From contig CASDXH010000009.1 of NCBI GenBank assembly GCA_949285105.1, forward strand, positions 1-36,349: DNA of 36,349 nt, in the 5' to 3' direction. Source of the stretch: an uncultured Mycoplasma sp. (lineage in GTDB: Bacteria > Bacillota_I > Bacilli_A > Mycoplasmatales > Mycoplasmoidaceae). This document shows positions 8,844 through 18,721 of this stretch, piece by piece (the stretch's first letter is position 1; every line of letters begins with the position of its first letter). A model generated the notes under the pieces. That model searched no databases. It was given only the letters and a program-made list of their open reading frames with translations, and was not told the origin of the DNA. The position numbers and the translations under genes are program-made.

Positions 8844-8899
8844 AAAAAAGAGTAAGCATTATTTGCTTGAACTAACAGCAACAACACTTACTCTTTTTT
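8844..8899 (-). terminator. Terminator folded from the end of rpmA
   Basis: AAAAAGAGTAAG inside the last rpmA codons pairs with CTTACTCTTTTT past the stop, about 12-14 bp. A short inner hairpin AAGCA/TGCTT sits over the TAA. The T-run completes a terminator for the rplU-prp-rpmA operon. Confidence 0.75.
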
Positions 8900-9161
8900 T
8901 GTTATCTCCAAAAGAAGAATATTTAACAATACCATCTACTTTAGCATATAAAGTATTATCTTTTCCTTCTCCAACGTTTTTACCTGGGTGAATTTTGTTC
9001 CCTCTTTGTCTATAAATTATTTGACCTGATTTAGCAAATTCACCATCAGCTTTTTTAGCTCCTAAATATTTAGGATTAGAGTCTCTACCATTTTTAGTTG
9101 AACCAACCCCTTTTTTAGAAGCAAAAAATTGTAAATTAAACTTAAAATTTAATGGCTTCAT
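8859..9161 (-). CDS. rpmA: 50S ribosomal protein L27
   Basis: A 100-residue L27, a 50S protein next to the peptidyl-transferase centre. It has the Firmicutes/Mollicutes N-terminal extension ending in LQFFA before [15 protein letters not shown]; this is the site cleaved by the Prp protease encoded just upstream. GQIIYRQRG and HPGKNVG are family hallmarks. AAGGAG stands before the ATG. Ends with TAA at 8859. Confidence 0.97.
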   Translation of the reverse strand: MKPLNFKFNLQFFASKKGVGSTKNGRDSNPKYLGAKKADGEFAKSGQIIYRQRGNKIHPGKNVGEGKDNTLYAKVDGIVKYSSFGDNKKRVSVVAVSSSK

Positions 9162-9170
9162 AATCGCTCC

Positions 9171-9473
9171 TTAAATATATTTATTATGTTCAATAAGAGA
9201 TACATAATTAGCATAAGAACGTGAAATTTCTTTCAATTGATTTTTAATTAAACCTAAACCTGAAATTGTTTTAGGATTTAAACTTAATTTCAATTTAACT
9301 ATTGGAATAGAATTATCTACAACAATATCTAATATTTCATTTTCTTTAAATCAATTAATTGATCCAAGAACAACTGCACTAACACCTGCACAAACAATAT
9401 CTCTATTTTGAATATCATAATTTGAATGGTTTTTTACTTGAAAACCATTTTTATAAAAATCAATATTAATCAT
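9171..9473 (-). CDS. prp: Ribosomal-processing cysteine protease Prp
   Basis: A 100-residue protein between L21 and L27, the fixed position of Prp in Firmicutes and mollicutes. The catalytic pair is visible as His16 (VKNHSNYD) and Cys28 (DIVCAGVSAV). It removes the N-terminal extension of L27 at LQFFA. One TGA (NWFKEN) is Trp, which hides the gene from standard-code translation. The ATG at 9473 is 5 nt past the L21 stop with no clear SD, so it is probably coupled to rplU. Its stop overlaps the SD of rpmA. Confidence 0.93.
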
Positions 9474-9478
9474 TTTAA

Positions 9479-9781
9479 CTATTTAACATTAATACTTGTT
9501 ACTTCAAGTTTTGTATATGGTTGTCTATGACCCTGTCTTTTTAAATAACGTGAGTATCTTTTATGTTTAATGATTCTTATTTTCTTTTGTTTCCCTTGTT
9601 TAACAACTTTACAACTAACTGTTGCATTTTTAACAAATGGAGAACCAACTTTTGAATCAACCATTAGAACTTTGTCAAAAGACATTGTTTGTCCTTCTTT
9701 AGCGTCTAATTTTTCAACATAAATAACATCACCCTTTTTGACTCTGTATTGTTTACTTCCAGTTTCAAAAATTGCAAACAT
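9479..9781 (-). CDS. rplU: 50S ribosomal protein L21
   Basis: A 100-residue L21 with the typical start [18 protein letters not shown], the [18 protein letters not shown] 23S rRNA-binding stretch and the C-terminal KLEVTSI. GGAGGATATAAATATG gives an excellent SD. It is first in the rplU-prp-rpmA operon and ends with TAG. Confidence 0.97.
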   Translation of the reverse strand: MFAIFETGSKQYRVKKGDVIYVEKLDAKEGQTMSFDKVLMVDSKVGSPFVKNATVSCKVVKQGKQKKIRIIKHKRYSRYLKRQGHRQPYTKLEVTSINVK

Positions 9782-9890
9782 ATATTTATATCCTCCTATG
9801 TTATACTTAGACTCGCCTCATTTGGTACATACATGATGTATGTTTATAAACCTATAAGTGCGGTTGAAGCTGCATAGTTTGATATACAGC
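9782..9890 (-). promoter_or_regulatory. L21-type leader RNA
   Basis: The leader begins with a hairpin whose arms GCTGTATA and TATGCAGC (9869-9890) pair over 8 bp. An ACCGCA segment and a second hairpin ACATAC/GTATGT follow before the SD. Rfam knows an L21 leader in Firmicutes at this position. A by-eye match to its ACCGC core and hairpin order is plausible but unproven. It would let L21 repress its own operon. Confidence 0.6.
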
Positions 9891-9896
9891 ATATTA

Positions 9897-9905
9897 ATAA
9901 TATCA
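9897..9905 (-). promoter_or_regulatory. Extended -10 promoter of rplU
   Basis: TGATATTAT on the minus strand (TGn plus TATTAT). The expected start falls on the G at 9890, the first base of the leader hairpin. Confidence 0.55.
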
Positions 9906-10092
9906 TATTTATCTAATATATTATTTTGTTTTTTATATTGGGTTATACCTAAAAATAATGATTCAATCTTAGGTAAATTAATTGGTTAATGACATCAAAT
10001 TATATATAATTATAAAACTTGATTTATTTTAACTATAAAATGTAATACTATATTTCATAACCTTGCATATTTATTTAGAATTCTAATAATGT

Positions 10093-10098
10093 TATAAT
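10093..10098 (+). promoter_or_regulatory. Extended -10 promoter of small membrane gene
   Basis: TGTTATAAT upstream of the ATG at 10123. The rest of the gap 9906-10090 is AT-rich without a gene. It holds one 7-bp inverted repeat, TACCTAA (9946-9952) and TTAGGTA (9969-9975). Confidence 0.6.
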
Positions 10099-10122
10099 AT
10101 TTTTACTATATTGGGGGAAAAT

Positions 10123-10455
10123 ATGAAAGGCAAATTTACTCTATTAAATGGTTTTAATTATTTATTTGTAATAATAGGTTTTTTATTATTGCTTTCAGCA
10201 GCTTTTAGTTATGGAGTAGCTTTATGAGCTCCAACAAGTTTCCAAACAACAATTCAAGGTGTTCCAATCTTTGGTTCTTTATATAATTTCTTTGTTCAAA
10301 CATTACCAGACTCTTTTGGAAGTGTGTTAGATAAAGCTAAAGATCACCAAACATTCTATAAATGATCATTTGGTATCTCAACTCTATTAGTAGGAATTCC
10401 AACTTTATTGTTTGCTTACACTAAATTGAATAAAAAAGATAAAGATTCAAAATAG
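10123..10455 (+). CDS. Small two-helix membrane protein, 110 aa
   Basis: Starts with MKGKFTLLNGFNYLFVIIGF behind GGGGG. A first hydrophobic helix covers residues 12-33 (YLFVIIGFLLLLSAAFSYG). A 50-residue polar, presumably external segment follows, then a second helix near 85-102 (ISTLLVGIPTLLFAYT) and a Lys-rich tail. Two TGA codons (ALWAP, YKWSF) are Trp. It has its own promoter and terminator and is monocistronic. Not recognised. Confidence 0.82.
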
Positions 10456-10472
10456 TAAATATCAAAATCGCT

Positions 10473-10510
10473 AAACACCAAAGTAGTTAAAGCTATTTTG
10501 GTGTTTTTTT
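10473..10510 (+). terminator. Terminator after small membrane gene
   Basis: AACACCAAA-GTAG pairs with CTA-TTTTGGTGTT, followed by seven Ts. Confidence 0.9.
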
Positions 10511-10600
10511 ATTATTGTACAAATTAAATAATTTAAATTACATTGTTAAAAATATGGTAAAAATTATGTTTAAATTATTCTAATTTGAAAAGGTGAATTT

Positions 10601-11446
10601 ATGGTTATAGATTGTATAAAAATTTCCAATGATATCCAAGAAGAAATTAAAAAAGAAATATCGGAATTAAAAGCAAAAAAAATAAATCCTAAGCTTGTAA
10701 TCATTAAAGCTAATGATGATTTAGCTAGTGAAAAATATATTAATAATAAAGTAAAAAAAGGAGAAGAAATTGGTGTTGATGTAATAATAGAAAAATTTGA
10801 TAAAAAAGACAATAAGTCTTTTGTTGAGCTAATTAAAAAATATAACAATGACAAAAACACACATGGTATTCTTGTTCAGTTACCAATATACAATGAACTT
10901 GATTCAAATAATATATACAAGTATGTATCTTGCTATAAAGATGTTGATGGCTTAAGTTATGAAACAGTTGGTTCTTTTTGACTAAATCCGAAGGAAAGTG
11001 TTATTGCACCTTGCACAGCAAGAGGAGTAATTAATGTTATCGAGAGTATCAATTATGATCTAACAGGAAAAAATGTTGTCATTATAAATAGAAGTAATAT
11101 TGTTGGTAAGCCCTTAATAAATTTATTATTATCAAAGAATGCAACAGTAACTATTTGTCATTCAAAAACCAAAAACATACATAAGATAACTAAAAAAGCT
11201 GATGTGATTATTAGTGCAGTTGGAATAAGAAATTTTATAACTAAAAAAATGGTTAACAAAAAATCATTCATCATAGATGTTGGTATAAATATTGAAAATA
11301 AAAAAGTATATGGTGATACAAATTTTGAGGAATTAAAAAAATATGTTAAATACATAACTCCTGTTCCAAACGGTATTGGAAAATTAACTGTAATTAATGT
11401 TTTTAGAAATTTAGTTGATCTAATCAAAAAGCAAATAGGAGAATAG
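10601..11446 (+). CDS. folD: Methylene-THF dehydrogenase/cyclohydrolase FolD
   Basis: A 281-residue bifunctional enzyme that oxidises 5,10-methylene-THF and hydrolyses the product to 10-formyl-THF. The catalytic pair is Tyr46 and Lys50 in ASEKYINNK. Other markers are [22 protein letters not shown] (usual PCTPxG), NRSNIVGKP of the NADP site and [11 protein letters not shown] (usual TPVPGGVGPMT), all somewhat divergent. A TGA at 10979-10981 is Trp. AAGGTG precedes the ATG. The TAG is 1 nt before the thyA ATG, so the two form an operon that links methylene-THF supply and use. Confidence 0.95.
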
Positions 11447-11447
11447 C

Positions 11448-12314
11448 ATGAAACAATATTTAAAACTATTAAAAACTGTATTGAAAAAAGGACAACTTGT
11501 AGACAACAGAACAGACATCAATACTATCTCATATTTTGGTACCCAAACAAGATATGATATCTCAAAAAATTTTCCTTTATTAACTACAAAAAAAGTTTAC
11601 TTCAAAGCAATTGTTCATGAGCTTCTATGGTTTATAAAAGGGGACACAAACATTAAATATCTTGTTGATAATAATGTAAGAATATGAAATGAATGACCAT
11701 ATGAAAAATATAAAAAATCAAAAGATTTCAAAGAAGAAACAATAGAAGAATTTGCAAAAAAGATAAAAGAAGACGAAGTATTTGCAAAAAAATGGGGAAA
11801 CCTAGGTCCAGTATATGGAAAGCAATGAAGGGACTTTGGCGGTGTCGATCAACTAATGAATGCCATAAATGATTTAAAGAATAATCCAAGAAGTAGAAGA
11901 ATTATTGTATCCTCGTGAAACCCAAAGGAAATAAACAACATGGCACTACCACCATGTCACTGCTTCTTCCAATTTTATGTAAAAGACAATAAACTGTCTT
12001 GTCAGTTGTATCAAAGAAGTGCAGATCTTTTCCTTGGTGTACCTTTCAATATTGCATCATATGCATTACTAACATATATGATAGCTCAAGTTACCAATCT
12101 AGAACCCTGTGAATTTGTTCACACAATTGGTGATGCCCACATTTATGAGAATCACATAGAACAAGTTAAGACACAAGTAAAAAGAAAACCTAAAAAACTT
12201 CCTACCCTGAAACTAAATCCTGATATAAAAGAGATAACACAATTTAAATTCGAAGACATAGAATTAAAAGATTATAAGCCACATGAAAAAATAGAGGCAA
12301 AGGTAGCTGTTTAA
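11448..12314 (+). CDS. thyA: Thymidylate synthase
   Basis: A 288-residue homodimeric enzyme that makes dTMP from dUMP with methylene-THF as methyl donor. The catalytic Cys170 lies in [32 protein letters not shown] binds dUMP and phosphate, and [12 protein letters not shown] is the conserved C-terminal block. Six TGA codons are Trp (for example RIWNEWPYE). SD AGGAG overlaps the end of folD. The C-terminus AKVAV is normal. No dihydrofolate reductase gene is in the window to recycle the DHF produced. Confidence 0.97.
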
Positions 12315-12335
12315 ACAAATAGCATTTAATAACAC

Positions 12336-12374
12336 TAATCTTTTATCAAAATTAATCTGGTAGAAGATTTTTTT
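12336..12374 (+). terminator. Terminator after thyA
   Basis: AATCTTTTATCA pairs with TGGTAGAAGATT (two G-U pairs) around a 9-nt loop and is followed by TTTTT. Confidence 0.85.
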
Positions 12375-12420
12375 ATTATTTATTTTTACTGTAGCAATAC
12401 AAGTTACTTAGAAAATATAA

Positions 12421-12453
12421 AATAAAAAGACATGTTATTAACATGCCTTTAAA
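12421..12453 (-). terminator. Terminator of the four-helix membrane gene
   Basis: AGGCATGTT and AACATGTCT (one G-U) form a 9-bp stem with a T-run behind, minus strand, 14 nt past the TAA at 12467. Confidence 0.85.
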
Positions 12454-12466
12454 AAGTTAGAAAATT

Positions 12467-13357
12467 TTATTCATTATTTAAATCTTTAATGGAAGGGGGT
12501 TTTGATTCAGATTTTTGATCATCATTATTTGGCTTAACAGTTTCTATTTGATTTGGATTAGGTTTATCATGGTTTAGTTTAGAATCACTTATTTGGTTTA
12601 CTTTATCATTATCTTCTTTATTTTTAAAACCGTCTCACACAATTTTGATATTTAGCTTTCTTAATACTTTATTAACAAGGTATAAAATATTACCTAATAC
12701 AGAAATTGATATTGTTGATACAAGGTATGGAATATAATTTCCTTTTTCTGGATTATTACCAACCGGAATTTGAATTTGTGAAGGAGATGAAGTACCAGAC
12801 CCTGGTAATTGGATAGTAGTTCATGGAACTCTTTTCTCTGTTACTCTAATTACTTGACTATTCATTATTGGACCTTGAGTTTTAATTAAGTTATTTTCTA
12901 TACCGATTGGAATATTAGAATTATTAAAACCATAAGCCAACATAAAAGAAGAAACAAAAAATAAAATGAAAACAAAGAAGCTTAAATATAACTTTCATTT
13001 AATAACTTTATTATCTTTAATCATTAATATAACTTCAATTGCTAAACTTAAACAAGTAGCAAATCCAAAAAATGATGCTGCAAATGCTATATAAACAGCA
13101 TTTTTATTTGAAAATAATCATTGATTAAAAACATAGTAGTTTGTTCTATCGATAGTTACACTCCCATTGCTTGTTGACACAACAGCATTTCATGATTGGT
13201 TGCAATTTATTAAATAAATTATAGAAGCTGTTAAACCAAGACAAATAAACATAGTTATAAATAACAAAGTAAAGTATTTAATATACTTTAAATACACAGG
13301 AAATAACTTCTTTACTGTATCAAATATTTGACTTGATTTTATTTCGACCTTTTCCAT
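12467..13357 (-). CDS. Four-helix membrane protein with hydrophilic tail
   Basis: A 296-residue hypothetical membrane protein. The start at 13357 is chosen because AGGAAG precedes it; an upstream in-frame ATG at 13387 lacks an SD. Predicted helices: about 26-50 (YFTLLFITMFICLGLTASII), 85-112, 118-142 and 205-225. An external Pro/Ser-rich segment (TTIQLPGSGTSSPSQIQIPVG) lies before the last helix. The C-terminal 55 residues are polar, rich in Asn, Asp, Lys and Pro, and probably cytoplasmic. Several TGA codons are Trp. No family recognised. Confidence 0.8.
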
Positions 13358-13668
13358 AAACTTCCTATAAGAATAATAAGCTAGCAAATTGCCCTATTTA
13401 TGTTTATACACGATTCAGTTGCAAAAATAAATAGTTTTTATTTTTATTTAGCTATTTATTACAAGCAAATTATTGTTTTTATAAGAAAGTTTTAGTATTT
13501 ATTTATGAATTAAAAAAGCACATTGTTAACACATTTATTTTATGTGAAAATGAATATATTTAATTTATCTTGATGTGTATAAACATGCAGACAAAATACT
13601 TTTAAAGCTATACTCGTTAAAATATTAATCAATAAATATTTGAATAGAAACTATCTATATTTTAAATT
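13358..13668. other. AT-rich spacer upstream of four-helix gene
   Basis: No open frame with an SD and no RNA gene seen. A weak minus-strand hairpin CACAT/ATGTG near 13535-13552 is followed by TTAACAATGTGCTTTTTT. A TGTATAAA -10-like word lies near 13409-13416. Confidence 0.4.
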
Positions 13669-13692
13669 AAAAAATGCCTCTTAAGGCATTTT
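13669..13692 (-). terminator. Terminator after mtlA
   Basis: AAAATGCC and GGCATTTT form a perfect 8-bp stem with loop TTAAGA and a T-run, 15 nt past the mtlA TAA. Confidence 0.9.
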
Positions 13693-13706
13693 AAATTATT
13701 TAGAAA

Positions 13707-16277
13707 TTAAAGTTTAACATTTTTTATAGTATCAATAAGTTCTTTATATTCATCCTTTTTTAAGAATTGATTAATTCCATAAACATAGCTATTTGGATGA
13801 TTTTTAACCACAAATTCTTTGAACGTTTTTTGGGTAACAATTATATCAACATCTTTTGGTAAATCTTTTATTGCACAATTTGTAACTTCAATGTCGTTTA
13901 TTCCAAGACTTGTTATCATCTTTTTGATCATACCAGCACCCATAGCTGAAGAACCCATTCCAGCTTCACATGCAAATATGATCTTTTTAGCTTTTTTAAC
14001 AACATTACTTAATTCTTCATTAGTTGAAGCATTATTATCAGAATTTGATTGGTTGATTACATCATTAATATTTTCTTGTTTAGAATTTACATCAATTAAT
14101 TTAACATCGTTTTTAAAGTAAGACTTATTTACTAATTTACCATCTTTTTCAATTTTAATAATTGAATTAATTTGGTTTATTAATTGTTCTTTAAGTTTAT
14201 CTTTTTCGATTTTGTTTTTTACAACATCTGATTCATTTATATTTTTTAAATCTTTAGCATATTGCTTTTTAAGTTCTTTAATTTTTTGTTTATCAGCTTT
14301 TTTCTTTTCTAAATTATTTTCAAATATGATTGTTCTTTTTGAGAATTCAATTTGTTTTTGTTCATAGTTAACTGAATCAATTTCACTTTCTTCTATGCTC
14401 ACTTTAATTCTTTTCGCGTCATAGTAATTGTTCTTATTTATTTTGAATTTTAAAAGATCAATCTTTTTATTGAACTTAAATTGTTCTGTCGAAATTTTTA
14501 GTTTGTAATCTCTTTCTAAGTTTTCAATACTAAAAGTGTCATTTGAATTTAATTTAGAAGCTATATCTTCTTTTCATAAGTTAATTTCATTAATCTTAGC
14601 TTCGTGTTTTTTACTTAGTTCTTCAATTTTTAAATTAAGCTTATTTGATTGAACATCTCTTTTAGCTTTTACTTTAGATAAATCAAATCCATCCTTATTG
14701 TAGAATTTTTCACAGTATTTTTCTTTTCTGTTTTCATCTTTTTCATAAACTTTATAATTTATAGTTTCTATTTTCTTATCTTTATCTTTAATTGGGAAAA
14801 ATTCTTGGTTACCATCTTTTAAGTTTACAATTTCTCATAAGTAGTTATTTTTATCTTTAATGTTTTCATATTCAACATTTTCAATCTTTTTAGTAATGTT
14901 AATATCTTTAATTGAATCAAATTCTTTAGATTTATAAATGTTTGAAACTAATTTCATTTTGAATGGGTTTAAAATAACTCTTTGTCCGTTTCTAATACTT
15001 ACTCATAATAAACTTAATGAAGTTAATACAAATACAATAGCACTAGCTCCAAAGATTGCAATTGTTAGCGCTAAATAGTTTAATGGTTTACCACTATATA
15101 CAGCTAGATAGTTCATAATAACACTACCTGGACTTGGAGTGAATATACCACCAAAATCAAAGATTTGATACATAGCACCAGCAAACACCCCACCAGCCAT
15201 CATGAATAACAAGTTAATTGGTTTCATTAATACAAATGGGTAATAAACTTCGTGAATACCACCTACAAAATGAATTGGGGCTGCAGCTGTTGCTTGTGAT
15301 TTTTGTTCTTTTGTACCAAAACAGATATAAGCCAATAATAATCCTAAACCTTGTCCAGGATTTGGATCAAGGAAGAATAACGGAGAATAACCACTAGTTG
15401 CTACTGCTTGATATCCTAATGGTCCTAAAATACCATGGTTAACAGCATTATTTAAGAATAAGATCTTTTCAAACTCAACAAATATAGGAAGAATGAATAG
15501 TAAACCAGCACTGTTAATTCCTTGAATTATAAAAAAGAACACAACTTGCAACACAGCCATTAATGGTCCAATACCTCAGAAACAAACAAATATTGCTGTA
15601 GTTCCAAATATTCCAAGCGAAAAGTTATTAACTAACATTTCAAAACCTTGTTTAATGTTGTTTTTATAAAGCTTTTCAAAGTTCTTAAATATTCAAGCAA
15701 ATAAAGGTCCTGAAATTAAAGCACCAAGAATCATTGGTGAAGCACCAGTATTTATTAAACTAACATTACCAGTAATTTGTACCATTATGGCATTAAAAGT
15801 TCATTTGTATGTAAGCTCATTAATGTTTTTTATATCAGACTGTAATGATATTTGTGAATATGCAATTACACCAATTACACTAGCAAAACCTACAAGAGCT
15901 CCTCTTCAATCATATATTTGCCTTCCACCTAAAAAGGCAATTATTAAAGGTATTGTGAACTGTATCCCAAGATCAACAACCTTATCCATATTAAATAAAT
16001 ATTTTGAAGAGTCAGCTGCTGTTCATTTGTCTATAGCTATACCATGTTGGTAAGCAATACCGGTTTTAACACCAAGGATTATAGCTGTGAAAAGACCTCA
16101 AGCTATTAATACACCTATCGCCGGAATTACCATACCAGCCATAAAAGAACCAAACTTTCTAACTTTAGCTAAAAATTTTTTTGATGAATCTGATTTATTA
16201 CCCAGTTGCTTTAGTTTACCAGTTAATGGAGTTTTATAAGTTAGCTCATACTGAGTAGGTTTAAAAATAGCTTTCAT
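13707..16277 (-). CDS. mtlA: PTS mannitol-specific EIICB with long insert
   Basis: An 856-residue mannitol transporter. Residues 1-430 are the membrane EIIC domain, with GGIHEVYYPFVLMKP and the start KKFLAKVRKFGSFMAGMVIPAIG as in MtlA. Residues 765-856 are EIIB with the phosphocysteine Cys770 in IIFACEAGMGSSAMGAG. Between them lie about 330 charged residues (Lys, Glu, Asp, Asn, Ile), with heptad-like stretches such as NLEKKKADKQKIKELKKQYA and NKLNLKIEELSKKHEAKIN. The usual MtlA linker is only tens of residues. The frame is continuous; I walked codons across both joints and all interruptions are TGA (Trp). A GTG at 14402 is an internal Val. The ATG is 2 nt past the reductase stop, so translation is coupled. 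EIIA is MtlF at 18127-18570. Confidence 0.93.
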
Positions 16278-16279
16278 AT

Positions 16280-17131
16280 TTAGTTAGTTTTGTATCAGTC
16301 ATCATCTAATGCAAGATTTGCATAAGAGTCACATTCATTATGAGTAGTTGATTTATGAGTGTTAAATTTTAATTCTAAAGTTAGTAAGTCTACATCACTA
16401 ATTTTGATGCTTGTTGCCTTTATATTTTCTCTTATTTCAGATTCAATTGCACTTCTTACAATTGGACAAAATCCTAAGTTATGTGAGTAAGCAATTAATA
16501 ATTGAGCAACAGAACAATTATATTTAGCTGCTAACTGTTTTAAATATTCGCTATTAAAATTTACTTTTGGATTTCCAAGAGCTCTTCAACCTTGCATAGC
16601 AATGTTGTGTTCTTTACAAAAAACCATTCTGTCTCTTCTTATGTATGTAAGACTTGCTTCGTTTTGTACAACTTCAGGATACACACCTGTTTCATTGTAT
16701 AGAATTCTTATCATGTCTGGTTCAAAGTTTGAAACACCAATAACATCAACAAGACCTTTTTTCTTACATTCAATAAGTTCTTTTCATGCTTTAACATTCA
16801 TAGTGTTATCAACATGTGGTCTATGTAGCATGTAACAATCAATCTTAGATATTTTTAATCTTTTTAAAGATTCTCTAAGTTCATATTCAACACCATTTTT
16901 AAAATCAGATGGTCAAATCTTTGATTGTAATGTTGGATAAACAAAAGAAGGATTTTCCATTTTTAATTTTTCTAATGAGTTACCAACAAGAGGTTCTGTA
17001 TTATAAAGCTTTGCAGTATCTATAAAATCATATCCTGATTCAATAGCCCACTTAATAGCATTATCCATATCATTTTGATCAAGGATTTTGTAAGTACCAA
17101 ATCCTATTTTAGCTTTTAGTATATTATTCAT
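16280..17131 (-). CDS. Aldo/keto reductase in the mannitol operon (second copy)
   Basis: A 283-residue AKR-family NAD(P)H-dependent reductase. The tetrad is complete: Asp38 and Tyr43 in DTAKLYNTE, Lys71 in LQSKIW, His103 in MLHRPH; GVSNFEPDMI follows. It ends NLALDDDWYKTN, matching the NxxLxxxWYKT end of the copy at 1123-1998, so both are recent-looking paralogs or relatives. It lies 1 nt after mtlD and 2 nt before mtlA, so it is firmly in the operon. That place suggests a role in polyol or ketose interconversion, but no AKR step is part of the standard mannitol route. Translation is probably coupled, as no SD is evident. Confidence 0.93.
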
Positions 17132-17132
17132 T

Positions 17133-18134
17133 TTAACAACCTTTTTCTTCTATATATTTTTTAGCAATATTTAAAATATGATCAAATGTTTCGTGTTTCT
17201 TATTATTATTTTTTAATCATTGATATATTGGTAAAATTCTCTCATTATCACCAATCTTTTGTTTTGCGTTCCTAGCAACTCTATCAATATCATCTAGTAG
17301 ATATTGGTTCGAAAATCTTTCAACGTTCTTTTTTAAATATTGGTGAATATCTTGCAATTCAAAATTTGTTAAATTTGATATTGCAAGACTCATTTCATCA
17401 ACTAAATTATTTATAGTAGATAAACATTCTTTATCCATTATGGTTTGGTTAATGTATTTCATTTTTCTACTATACCCTATCATTGCAATAGAAAAATGCA
17501 AACCATTAACTCCATAAAATTTCTTATTAAAAAAATCTTGATAATCCCCATTAATTGGTGTTGTATTTTTATTAAACAATCAATTTGTTGAACTTTCATT
17601 CTTCTTGTATCAAACACTATAAAAGTCTTCAACTTTAACATCCAAACTATCTTTACTTTGATCTGGAACCAATCTATCAACAACTACATTAACAAAATCA
17701 AGTTTTGATAAATTATCTTTGTTTTTTTGTATTACTCCATTAAATAAATGTTCTGAAGCTTTAAACCCATTTTCAAAGCATGCAATAACTAGTTTGTTTT
17801 TGTTATCTCTCTTTTGTAAACCAATATTAATGATGTCACAAAGATAGTTAAGGTTATTAATGCCAATTGAAGTTGTTATCATATCAGCTTCTGATATGAT
17901 GTTAATTAATTCATCCTTTTGTTTTAATAAACTTAAACCTTTGCAATTATTAATTTCAATTTCTTTATTTGATGGTAGACAATGAATTTGATATTTTTTT
18001 TCTTTATTTATTTTGTTTATTAATTCGTCTGAAATATCAACAAATAGAATATCAACATTATTTATATAAGCTAATTCTGCAATCAACCCTCTACCAATAT
18101 TACCTGCACCAAAATGGACAACTTTATTATTCAT
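17133..18134 (-). CDS. mtlD: Mannitol-1-phosphate 5-dehydrogenase
   Basis: A 333-residue NAD-dependent enzyme that oxidises mannitol-1-phosphate to fructose-6-phosphate. VVHFGAGNIGRGLI at the N-terminus is the Rossmann nucleotide site, VVVDRLVP the mid-domain motif, and GVNGLHFSIAMIGY matches the catalytic NGxH region. It is about 50 residues shorter than the usual ~380. Start taken at 18134, the second of two adjacent ATGs (18137 also possible); it overlaps mtlF by 8 nt, so it is coupled. TGA codons at three or more places are Trp, joining pieces that look separate under the standard code. Confidence 0.93.
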
Positions 18135-18570
18135 CATGCATTGCCAATCATTCAAGTACTTTATTAGGATTTAAATCAGTGCCATAGTAAAATTTCTTAA
18201 CTTCATCTTCATCTGAAAAAGCAACACCTATATTTCCAATTACATCCATTGTTTTATCTCCAGATAAAGCAAGACCTAAAACAACTTTAACTTCATTACC
18301 ATCTCAATCAATTGGATTTTTTAAAACCAAAATACACATAGCGTCTTTTTTAATTAAATGCTTTGTTTCAACAGTACCATGAGCTATAGCAATAAAGTTG
18401 CCTATTGCAACACTTGCATTCTTATCTCTTTCAATCATTGAATTGAGATACTTATCTTCTATAGCATCTTGTTTTTTTAAACATTCAAACACTTTATTAA
18501 ATGCTTCATTTTTATTTTTAACATCAACATTAATTAAAATGTTTTCTGTATTTAAATATTTTTTGATCAT
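18127..18570 (-). CDS. mtlF: PTS mannitol-specific EIIA
   Basis: A 147-residue cytosolic EIIA. The phosphohistidine is His64 in IAIAHGTVETK, followed by LVLKNPIDWDG and VVLGLALSGD as in MtlF. A TGA at 18304 is Trp, so the protein continues to LEWLAMHDE and a TAA at 18127. AAGGAG stands before the ATG at 18570. It is first in the mtlF-mtlD-AKR-mtlA operon and passes phosphate from HPr to the EIIB part of MtlA. Confidence 0.95.
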
Positions 18571-18621
18571 TTGATGATCTCCTTTCTATATTAGCAATCA
18601 TAAGATGTACCTAAGTTATAT

Positions 18622-18630
18622 ATTATCACA
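18622..18630 (-). promoter_or_regulatory. Candidate mtl promoter, extended -10
   Basis: TGTGATAAT on the minus strand (TGn plus GATAAT), 52 nt upstream of mtlF. The -35 position would fall at about 18645-18650, inside the large inverted repeat at 18636-18663. Confidence 0.5.
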
Positions 18631-18635
18631 AGAAA

Positions 18636-18663
18636 TATATATAACTTATAAAAGTTATATATA
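18636..18663 (-). promoter_or_regulatory. 12-bp inverted repeat, candidate mtl operator
   Basis: TATATATAACTT and AAGTTATATATA are perfect inverted repeats separated by ATAA. The repeat covers the expected -35 region of the mtl promoter. A further half-like word AAGTTATATATTAT begins near 18613, next to the -10. The core TATAACTTATA is also in the ulaC promoter. A repressor or activator site is plausible; the AT-rich background lowers confidence. It could also fold as an RNA hairpin if transcribed. Confidence 0.5.
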
Positions 18664-18685
18664 CACAATTTATAAAGGTAATGGG

Positions 18686-18721
18686 ATCAAAAAATAATAG
18701 GACAACCTATTATTTTTTGAT
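18686..18721 (-). terminator. Terminator overlapping the hpt stop codon
   Basis: A perfect 16-bp stem, arms 18686-18701 and 18706-18721, loop of 4 nt, containing TAATAGG/CCTATTA and A/T runs. The hpt TAA at 18710 is inside the hairpin, and the run of six Ts ends the minus-strand transcript. Confidence 0.85.

Noticed and set aside
13358-13668. Possible small RNA gene upstream of the four-helix protein
   Set aside because: Only weak AT hairpins and a poor T-run; nothing stands out from the background composition.
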